From: a bacterium
Lineage (GTDB): Bacteria; Verrucomicrobiota; Verrucomicrobiae; Opitutales; Opitutaceae
Reading direction: 5' to 3'
Assembly (NCBI GenBank): GCA_021780625.1
Contig: JAJXYI010000223.1
Coordinates: forward strand, 1-11,777
Length of the DNA: 11,777 nucleotides
Each line of letters opens with the position of its first letter. Positions within the stretch are counted from its first letter, which is position 1. A model generated the notes under the pieces. The model worked only from the letters and a program-made list of their open reading frames with translations, did not search any database and was not told the origin of the DNA. Below are positions 6,128-11,777 of this stretch, piece by piece. Made by a program: the position numbers and the translations under genes.

Positions 6128-7201
6128 ATGGCCCTTGCCGACCTCGGTTGGGACGACGTTTTGTCCAAGGCCTTCGCCGACCACGAGCGCGAGGGGCTAC
6201 GGCCCGCGCGTGTCATCTGCGAGCTCAAGCACGCCTACGCTGTCGCGACGGGCGACGACGAGGTGCTCGCCGAATGTCGGGGGCGCCTGTTGCACGAGGC
6301 GGGTTCGCGTTCCGATTTGCCCGCGGTGGGAGACTGGGTGGCGATCCGCCCCCGTTCCGGCGAGGCGCGGAAGTTCGACATCCTCGCCGTCCTCCCGCGC
6401 AAGACGAAATTCTCGCGTCGCGCCGCGGGCGAACACGGCCACGAGCAAGTCGTCGCGGCCAACGCCGACGCGCTCCTCATCCTCGTCGGTCTCGAACGCG
6501 ATCCCAACCTCCGAAAGATCGAGCGCTACCTCGCCGTCGCCCGACAGAGCGGCGCCGAGCCGGTCGTCATCCTCAACAAATGCGATCTTCATCCCGACCC
6601 CGCTGCGGCGGTCGCCTCGGTGAAGGCCGTCTCAGGCGGCGCCGCCGTCCTCGCCCTCAGTGCCACCGAAGGCACCGGATGCCGCGCGCTCGCACCCTGG
6701 CTCAAGCGCGGACGCACCGTCGCACTCCTCGGCCCCTCCGGCGCGGGAAAGTCCACGCTCGTCAACCGCCTCATGCGCGAGGAGGTGCAAGACGTCCGCG
6801 AGGTGAGGGAAAGTGACTCCAAGGGCCGCCACACGACCACGCGCCGCGAGCTGTTCAGCACGCCCTCCGGGGTCCTGATTATAGATACGCCAGGGCTACG
6901 CGAGCTGCAGTTGTGGAAGGCCGACGTCGACGACGCCTTCCCGGACATCGCCGACCTCGCCGTACAGTGTCGCTTCTCGAACTGCGGGCATGAATCCGAG
7001 CCCGGCTGCGCGATCCGCGCGGCCCTCGAGTCCGGCACCCTCGCCGCCGAGCGTTGGCAAAGTTATCTCAAACTCGGAGCCGAACGTGCCGAGATGCGTG
7101 CCCACCTCGCGGCACGTTCTGACCGCCGTTCGAGAATCGTCTGGAAAAAAGCCTCGGCGGGTCCCCGCCCCCGGTTCAGCCCAAACGCCGATCACGACTA
7201 G
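6128..7201 (+). CDS. rsgA: Small-subunit assembly GTPase RsgA (YjeQ)
   Basis: A 357-residue circularly permuted GTPase that checks late maturation of the 30S subunit. Domain order seen: N-terminal OB fold (about 30-100, with LPAVGDWVAIRP), then the GTPase motifs in permuted order G4 NKCD (150-153), G1 GPSGAGKST (202-210), G2 SKGRHTTT (231-238) and G3 DTPGLREL (253-260), then the C-terminal zinc finger with ligands Cys281, Cys286, His288 and Cys294 (CRFSNCGHESEPGC). The order G4-G1-G2-G3 is diagnostic for RsgA. The protein binds zinc, an incidental link to the metal genes at the left. The start at 6128 follows the yhbY stop by 7 bases and has no Shine-Dalgarno motif. The C-terminal tail (after about 330) is basic and low-complexity. 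Confidence 0.95.
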   Translation: MALADLGWDDVLSKAFADHEREGLRPARVICELKHAYAVATGDDEVLAECRGRLLHEAGSRSDLPAVGDWVAIRPRSGEARKFDILAVLPRKTKFSRRAAGEHGHEQVVAANADALLILVGLERDPNLRKIERYLAVARQSGAEPVVILNKCDLHPDPAAAVASVKAVSGGAAVLALSATEGTGCRALAPWLKRGRTVALLGPSGAGKSTLVNRLMREEVQDVREVRESDSKGRHTTTRRELFSTPSGVLIIDTPGLRELQLWKADVDDAFPDIADLAVQCRFSNCGHESEPGCAIRAALESGTLAAERWQSYLKLGAERAEMRAHLAARSDRRSRIVWKKASAGPRPRFSPNADHD

Positions 7202-7220
7202 GGAACGTCTCGGCATCACA

Positions 7221-7231
7221 CCGATTTTCGG
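7221..7231 (+). terminator. Weak hairpin after rsgA
   Basis: CCGA (7221-7224) pairs with TCGG (7228-7231) around TTT, followed by ACGATTTTCC. The stem is only 4 bp, so this is a marginal candidate for ending the yhbY-rsgA transcript. Confidence 0.2.
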
Positions 7232-7296
7232 ACGATTTTCCTGCTCCCCGCCCCGACCTATCGGGTCCACCTCAGTCTGGGCGCACCTTGCCGCAT

Positions 7297-7318
7297 CCGT
7301 TCTCTAGTTAGAACACGG
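7297..7318. promoter_or_regulatory. Dyad GTTCT - CTAGTT - AGAAC between rsgA and the beta-helix gene
   Basis: GTTCT (7299-7303) and AGAAC (7310-7314) are exact reverse complements around CTAGTT. The pairing extends outward to CCG/CGG if two bases are bulged. The CTAGTTAG core is among the few AT-richer spots in this gap. It could be an operator or part of a promoter for the secreted beta-helix gene that starts 163 bases further on. The rest of 7202-7480 shows no gene, only a T-arm-like fragment that was rejected as a tRNA. Confidence 0.22.
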
Positions 7319-7480
7319 AGGGTCTGGATCGGATGGGAGTCGGATGCGAGACTCGCCGTTCGCTTCTCGCCTCCCTCGTAGTTGATTTCAGCGATAGGAA
7401 TCGAACCCCAAGGCGCGAGGACACCCCGCAGGATTCCTCGCCCGCGTTTCCCCCCCACCGTGGCTCAACCCCTTTTCCAG

Positions 7481-9322
7481 ATGAAACGACCCCAATCTCC
7501 CCTCGTGACTGCACTGCCATCGATCGTCGCCCTGCTGCTGGCGTCCCTTTTCACCGCCGCTGCCGTCGCCGCTCCGTCCGGAGGACCCTACGGACCTCAG
7601 GCCTGCGATTATGCCCTGCCAAAGGTCAGCGGGCGAATCTACTTCGTCGCACCCGACGCACGCGCCGGAGCTTCGGGCGATTCCCTCGCCGCACCGTGCA
7701 GCCTGGAGTCCGCCATCGACCGCGTAGTCACCGGCGACGCCATCGTGATGCGCGGCGGTGTGTACAGGACAGGCAACCTGGAGGTGAACCAGGGAATTCT
7801 GATTCAAGCTTATGGGACCGAGCATCCCGTCATCAACGGATCCCTCGTCGCCACCCACTGGATCGCGCAAAAGAACGGGCTCTGGCGCATGAAATGGGCC
7901 CACCTCTTTCCCGGCAAGCCTGCGGACTGGTGGAGACGCGAGAGCGTGGGGCGCACCACGCCTCCCTACCGTTTCAACATGGACATGGTTTTTGTCGACG
8001 GCCGGCCGCTGCACTCGGTCGGCTGGGAGGGAGAGCTGGATGACTCCAGTTTCTATATCGATTACGGCACGGGCGACGTCTACCTCGCGGCCGATCCCTC
8101 GAAGCATGTCATTGAGATCACCGCGCACGACGGCGGACTGATCCGGACAATCAAACCCTGCCACGGCAAGGCGTCCGACGGGAAGGGGCTGCGGTTGCGC
8201 GGAATCGCCTTCACCCAGTTTGCCTACCGCGCCCTCGAGATCGAAGGCCACGAACCCGAGGGCCCGGCGAACCCGTCCACCTACGGCAAGGACGTCGTCG
8301 GCTCGCTTTTGGAAAACGTCTCGATCACACAGTGTTCCCGCGTCGGAGCCTACCTTCGAGGCGACGATCTGGTCGTGCGCAACTGCCTGGTGAGCGACAC
8401 CACGACCGAGGGGCTCTACATCCTCGCCTCAAGCAACTGCCTGATCGAACGCAACATCGTTCGGCGCAATAACGTCGACAACATGCAGGGCTATTTCCCC
8501 TGCGCCATCAAGATCTTCAACCAGACGCACAACGTCGTCTGCCGCGACAATCTCATCATCGATCAGCGTCATTCGAACGGCATCTGGTACGACGTGGGCA
8601 ACGTCGACGGCGTGGTCGTCGACAACTGGTTCGAGGGGGCTCAGACCGGCTTCTTCTTCGAGATTTCAAAGGGCGCGACCTGCGTTGGAAACGTCTTCGT
8701 GGATTGCGACGAAGGTGTGAAGGTCCTCAACAGCTGCCGCGTCCAGGTGTACCAGAACACCTTCATCAACAGCCCCGCCACCTTCGACCGCACCGAACGC
8801 AACGCGGTCGGGGACCACTTCGGCTGGCACCCCAGCACCGGCCCCGGCGTCGACCAGCGCGTGGGACATGTCTTTGTCGGCAATCTCTTCGTCACACGTG
8901 CTCCGTTTTCCGATCCGGTCCTGCGAATCCGTCAATCGGCGCTCGTGAACGCGAAGCTGCGCGACCAGCAGATGAGTCGCGTCGACGGCAACCTCTACGT
9001 CAGGGAGGGTCACCCGCAGACGACGGCGTTCGAATGGGGACCGGCCGATGGCGACAACCTGTCCATCCCCTACGCCTCACTCGCGGCTCTACGGGCCGCT
9101 CGCCCAGAATTGGAGGCTCACGGTCGTTCGCTCGAGCTAAAGACGGGCTGTTTTCTGCGTTCCTGGGAGCTCGAGGATTACCACCCTCTCGCACGCCTGA
9201 TGCCCCAGTCGATGACCCGGCATCCCGCGGATTTCATCCCCAAGGCTGCGCTGAAACTGCTCGGCCTCACGACTGCCGACGGGCTCTGCCCAGGAGCCTA
9301 TCCGGTCGTGAACACCCATTGA
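7481..9322 (+). CDS. Secreted right-handed parallel beta-helix protein (polysaccharide-lyase-like)
   Basis: A 613-residue exported protein. The signal peptide is about 1-31 (MKRPQSPLVT, a hydrophobic core, then AAAVAAP). An N-terminal beta-helix cap at 52-115 reads RIYFVAPDARAGASGDSLAAPC...GDAIVMRGGVYR, the pattern found at the start of many carbohydrate-active beta-helix proteins. PbH1-like turns follow at about 265-460, with repeated short units such as NVSITQC, LVVRNCLVSDT, NCLIERNIV, NVVCRDNLIID, GVVVDNWFEG, CVGNVFVDC and VQVYQNTFINS, the Asn/Cys ladders typical of the fold. The likely role is binding or cleavage of a polysaccharide outside the cell, but no lyase or hydrolase catalytic triad can be assigned. 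Start: the open frame continues upstream to 7382, but ATG 7481 directly gives a clean signal peptide. The gene stands alone and is convergent with the TonB-dependent receptor gene. Confidence 0.85.
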   Translation: MKRPQSPLVTALPSIVALLLASLFTAAAVAAPSGGPYGPQACDYALPKVSGRIYFVAPDARAGASGDSLAAPCSLESAIDRVVTGDAIVMRGGVYRTGNLEVNQGILIQAYGTEHPVINGSLVATHWIAQKNGLWRMKWAHLFPGKPADWWRRESVGRTTPPYRFNMDMVFVDGRPLHSVGWEGELDDSSFYIDYGTGDVYLAADPSKHVIEITAHDGGLIRTIKPCHGKASDGKGLRLRGIAFTQFAYRALEIEGHEPEGPANPSTYGKDVVGSLLENVSITQCSRVGAYLRGDDLVVRNCLVSDTTTEGLYILASSNCLIERNIVRRNNVDNMQGYFPCAIKIFNQTHNVVCRDNLIIDQRHSNGIWYDVGNVDGVVVDNWFEGAQTGFFFEISKGATCVGNVFVDCDEGVKVLNSCRVQVYQNTFINSPATFDRTERNAVGDHFGWHPSTGPGVDQRVGHVFVGNLFVTRAPFSDPVLRIRQSALVNAKLRDQQMSRVDGNLYVREGHPQTTAFEWGPADGDNLSIPYASLAALRAARPELEAHGRSLELKTGCFLRSWELEDYHPLARLMPQSMTRHPADFIPKAALKLLGLTTADGLCPGAYPVVNTH

Positions 9323-9377
9323 GTCGGACCGCACGTCGGCTTCTCATTTCGAATTCCAGGTCATCGCCACAAGAAAC

Positions 9378-9463
9378 GGGGTATGCTCGGCGGGTTGGGG
9401 ACAACCCGCCCTGCCAAAATGTGACCAACTGAATGTCGGTTTTGGAACGTGGAATCCGCCTTC
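9378..9463. repeat. Direct repeat copy 1 (86 bp), with hairpin 9389-9410
   Basis: Copy 1 aligns without gaps to 9554-9639, with about 13 differences in 86 bases (about 85% identity). It contains the perfect hairpin GGCGGGTT (9389-9396) - GGGGAC - AACCCGCC (9403-9410) and ends in ACGTGGAATCCGCCTTC. The structure is that of a REP-like palindromic element. Confidence 0.8.
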
Positions 9464-9471
9464 TTTTCGGT

Positions 9472-9501
9472 GGGGCGGGATTATTCCTAATCCGCCGCCC
9501 C
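9472..9501. repeat. Imperfect hairpin with 12/14-base arms between the direct repeats
   Basis: GGGGCGGGATTA (9472-9483) faces TAATCCGCCGCCCC (9488-9501) across the loop TTCC. The arms pair fully except for a two-base bulge in the right arm. It shares the GGCGGG...CCGCC theme with the flanking copies but has a different core, so it may be a third, diverged palindrome of the same kind. Confidence 0.65.
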
Positions 9502-9553
9502 TCGCCAACCGCGGCGGGCTTCATGCAGACCACCCCAGGCGCGACCGACATCA

Positions 9554-9639
9554 GGGGCGTGCCCGGCGGGTTAGGGACAACCCGCCCCACCCAAATGCGA
9601 CCAGCTGCATGTCGGTTGAGGGACGTGGAATCCGCCTTC
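9554..9639. repeat. Direct repeat copy 2 (86 bp), with hairpin 9565-9586
   Basis: Second copy, offset 176 bases from copy 1. The hairpin is GGCGGGTT (9565-9572) - AGGGAC - AACCCGCC (9579-9586); the stem is fully conserved while the loop and flanks differ, which suggests the stem is the conserved part. It ends 70 bases before the receptor gene's stop codon. Confidence 0.8.
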
Positions 9640-9709
9640 GTCGATCTGCAACTCCCTGACGGCGCCGCGCCTGTCGCGGTCTTTCCACTACACAGGGCCT
9701 CCCCGTGGA

Positions 9710-11755
9710 TCACCTCCGCCACGCCACACCGACCACCACACTGCGTCCGGCTCCGGGGAGAAACAGCGCGGTCGCCGCCGGGACTCGCGCGATGTCCAGC
9801 ACGCCCGCCGTGCTCGCAATCCAGCGTCGCCCGAGGACGTTGTCCATCTGCGCAAAACAGCTCCACCCTCTCCCCCACCGGCGTCCCACCCGCAGGCTCG
9901 CAATCGCCTGTCCTCCGTACCCGAGCCGCCCCGCATGGTCTGCGAGCGTCCGCCCCGCCGTCCAGTCACACGCCACGGCGCCAAATAGCCCCCCGTCGTC
10001 GTAACTCAGCTCCACCCGTCCCTGATGCGGGGGGAGCCCCGCGAGGCGCCCATTCCCGTAGACTGGATCCCCCGAAAATGTGCACCGTGTCGTCATTGCC
10101 GTCGCCTCAAGGCTGACCCTGCGGCGGCCCGCGAGCACCCGCCACCTCAACGAAGCCTCCGCACCCTCGTGCAGGGTCGGTCCCGCATTGACCGCCCCGC
10201 GTGGAAGTCCGTTCGCGTCGGCCAGGCGCAAAATCTCGTTGTCCCAGTTTCCCCGATACAGGCAGAGATCCCAGTCCAGCCTGCCTCTCGTCCCGCGGAG
10301 GCCCCCTTCCCAGGTGCGCGCAGTCTGGGTCTTCAGTCCGACGCTCCTGCGCGCAAGCGCCGGCGCCGTCCCTGTCACAATCAACAGGTCGTCAAAGGTC
10401 GGCGGTTCCGCGCTCTGCGCCCAGTCCACGTAGAGGGCAGCGCCGCGCCAGGGTGCCCAGGACACCCGGCCGTGCGCAAGGCCCCGACCGTCGCTCCAAC
10501 GCCGTGTCGTCGGCGCCACGCCCGTCGGCTCCACCATCCGGTCGTCGATGTCGCGACGCGCAGCCAACCAGTTGCCACCCATCGACAGCGCGAGTCCGCC
10601 CCTTCCCTCCACCCGATCCTCCAAGGACGCCGAAGCCGTCGACGCCCGCAGGCCGTCGTTTCCAAAGAGCTGTCCCGTGGTCCCCGCAAGGTTCGTGTAG
10701 CGACGCAGTCCCCGCGCTCCGATCACTCCCAGAGTGCCCAGTCGAAGCTCGTTCGTGAGCACTCCGTTTTCCCGGCGCGCCGCAAAATCGCCGCGCCACG
10801 AAACATCCTCTCCGTCGCTCATCGAAATTCCGTTCGCCTGCAGTTGCCTGAACAGGTCGTCTGCGTGCGAGAACCCCGCAGCGAAGGAAGCCGCACAGCC
10901 ACCGCCGGTCCAGTGCATCGCCACCGACGCCCTCGCGTACGAGCTGTCGCGATGGGGTCTGTCCCGTCTTACGTCCGCACTCACCGTCCCCGGCTCCGTC
11001 AGGGCCGCCGTGAGCGTCAACGGCCCCGGCACGTCGTAGGCGAGCGTCGCCGCAAAGACCGACACCTGCACCGCACCGCGTGTGGCCGAGGCATAGAATC
11101 CCTGACGCGCCTGGGCCGACTGGGGTCTGGGTCCATCCTGGCGCTGCGAGGTGACCGCTGCCTGCAGGGCAACGCCGCCCGAGTCGCCGGCCGCCGACGC
11201 CTGCGCACGCACAAAGCCCCAGCTGCCCGCCTGAAGCGAGACACCGGCGCCGCCCGCCTCGCGGCCGGGTTCGTGCGACAGGTCGATGACGCCGCCCATC
11301 ACTCCCGATGAATCGCGCACCGCGTCGTAGCCGCGGTAAACGTCGAGTCGGTCGCCAAGGCCGGGATCGAAGAGTGCCGCGTTGAACGCGCCGTCCGCCT
11401 GATTCAGCGGCAGTCCGTCCACCTCGAGGAGAATTCCCCGACTCGTCGGTGCGCTCTGAACTCCGGAGCCTCTCATCGAGAGGCGCGGGGGTTCGAATCC
11501 TCCAAAACTCTGCAGAAGCATCAACCCCGGCACCCCGCCAAGCGCCGCATCGAGCCCTCTGGACGTCCCCGTGCCGGCCGCGCCCAGGTTCACCACGCTC
11601 GATGCCCCCGCGTCCGCCCCTTCTGAAGCGCCCACGCGCCCCTCCTGCACGCGCCACGGCGGAAGGCGCACCACCTCGTCGGCCCAAGCCCCACCCACGC
11701 CCCAGACCAGGGCCAGCAGCAGGCGCATCCAAGGCGCTCGTCTCGCGGGGTTCAC
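9710..11755 (-). CDS. TonB-dependent outer-membrane receptor
   Basis: A 681-residue outer-membrane transporter driven by TonB/ExbB/ExbD. The signal peptide is about 1-25 (MRLLLALVWGVGGAWA within it), followed by DEVVRLPPWRV, a plausible TonB-box region. The plug domain is at about 52-162: LDAALGGVPGLML, PPRLSMRGSG, the loop RGILLEVDGLPLN, LDVYRGYDAVRDSSGVMGGVIDL. The rest (about 170-681) is alternating beta strands of a 22-stranded barrel, including AEPPTFDDLL, GGLRGTRGRLDWDLCLYRG, a conserved NAGPTLHEGAEASLRWR and a late FAQMDNVLGRRW. The substrate is not recognisable; iron chelates, cobalamin, other metal chelates and oligosaccharides are all possible. The chain ends VVVGVAWRR, not in the usual terminal Phe. 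The start is uncertain: GTG 11755 (chosen, arginines in the n-region), ATG 11728, or an upstream start beyond the window, since no in-frame stop occurs before the right edge. Confidence 0.92.
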   Translation of the reverse strand: MNPARRAPWMRLLLALVWGVGGAWADEVVRLPPWRVQEGRVGASEGADAGASSVVNLGAAGTGTSRGLDAALGGVPGLMLLQSFGGFEPPRLSMRGSGVQSAPTSRGILLEVDGLPLNQADGAFNAALFDPGLGDRLDVYRGYDAVRDSSGVMGGVIDLSHEPGREAGGAGVSLQAGSWGFVRAQASAAGDSGGVALQAAVTSQRQDGPRPQSAQARQGFYASATRGAVQVSVFAATLAYDVPGPLTLTAALTEPGTVSADVRRDRPHRDSSYARASVAMHWTGGGCAASFAAGFSHADDLFRQLQANGISMSDGEDVSWRGDFAARRENGVLTNELRLGTLGVIGARGLRRYTNLAGTTGQLFGNDGLRASTASASLEDRVEGRGGLALSMGGNWLAARRDIDDRMVEPTGVAPTTRRWSDGRGLAHGRVSWAPWRGAALYVDWAQSAEPPTFDDLLIVTGTAPALARRSVGLKTQTARTWEGGLRGTRGRLDWDLCLYRGNWDNEILRLADANGLPRGAVNAGPTLHEGAEASLRWRVLAGRRRVSLEATAMTTRCTFSGDPVYGNGRLAGLPPHQGRVELSYDDGGLFGAVACDWTAGRTLADHAGRLGYGGQAIASLRVGRRWGRGWSCFAQMDNVLGRRWIASTAGVLDIARVPAATALFLPGAGRSVVVGVAWRR

Positions 11756-11777
11756 GATGGCGACAGCGAACCATGCC

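Larger units (their letters stand above)
9323..9709. repeat. Repeat-rich convergent intergenic region
   Basis: This 387-base gap between two convergent genes holds a direct repeat (9378-9463 and 9554-9639) and three strong GGCGGG-type hairpins. No gene was seen. The hairpins sit where bidirectional transcription termination would be needed, but none carries a clear U-tract. Confidence 0.7.

Noticed and set aside
7385..7460. Possible tRNA on the minus strand (GGTTCGATTCC T-loop-like sequence near 7396-7409)
   Set aside because: The T-stem does not pair properly, and no matching acceptor stem, anticodon arm or D-arm could be drawn.
7382..7480. N-terminal extension of the beta-helix protein upstream of ATG 7481
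   Set aside because: It would place a Pro/Arg-rich segment before the signal peptide; the internal MKRPQSP start gives a standard signal sequence.
10025..11311. 428-codon plus-strand frame opposite the TonB-dependent receptor
   Set aside because: Arg/Pro/Ser-rich antisense shadow; the minus-strand receptor has clear plug and barrel motifs.

Overview
The window is GC-rich (roughly two thirds G+C by eye) bacterial chromosome, gene-dense and Gram-negative in character: it encodes a TonB-dependent outer-membrane receptor, periplasmic binding proteins and secreted enzymes. The short TonB-receptor N-terminus of the type DEVVRLPPW, the secreted beta-helix protein, the palindromic intergenic repeats and the lack of Shine-Dalgarno motifs suggest Verrucomicrobiota, possibly Opitutaceae. 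That assignment is an inference, not a demonstrated fact.

Left part (1-4423, all minus strand, read right to left): znuA-type zinc/manganese-binding protein (4423-3548); a 290-bp gap holding an inverted repeat; a COG0523 (CobW-like) GTPase with a His-rich loop (3257-1851); a seven-bladed WD40 protein (1834-821); a small Cys-containing protein with a CLDPGCP motif (789-499); and the N-terminal part of a type-B carboxylesterase running off the left edge (404-1). The GTPase, WD40 protein and small protein are spaced 16 and 31 bases apart and look like one operon. With ZnuA upstream, the most economical reading is a metal (probably zinc) acquisition and delivery module. The WD40 and small proteins have no established function and are the most interesting part of the window.

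Central part (4558-7201, plus strand): rsuA (16S rRNA pseudouridine synthase), a gene-free stretch of about 540 bp with several palindromes, then a tight pair yhbY-rsgA (RNA-binding CRM-domain protein and small-subunit assembly GTPase, 7 bases apart). All three act on rRNA or the ribosome.

Right part: a secreted right-handed parallel beta-helix protein (7481-9322, plus); a repeat-rich intergenic region (9323-9709) with two 86-bp direct repeats and three strong hairpins; and a TonB-dependent receptor (11755-9710, minus) whose substrate cannot be told from sequence. The beta-helix gene and the receptor gene are convergent, and the hairpins lie between their 3' ends.

I saw no rRNA, tRNA, CRISPR array, transposase or integrase.
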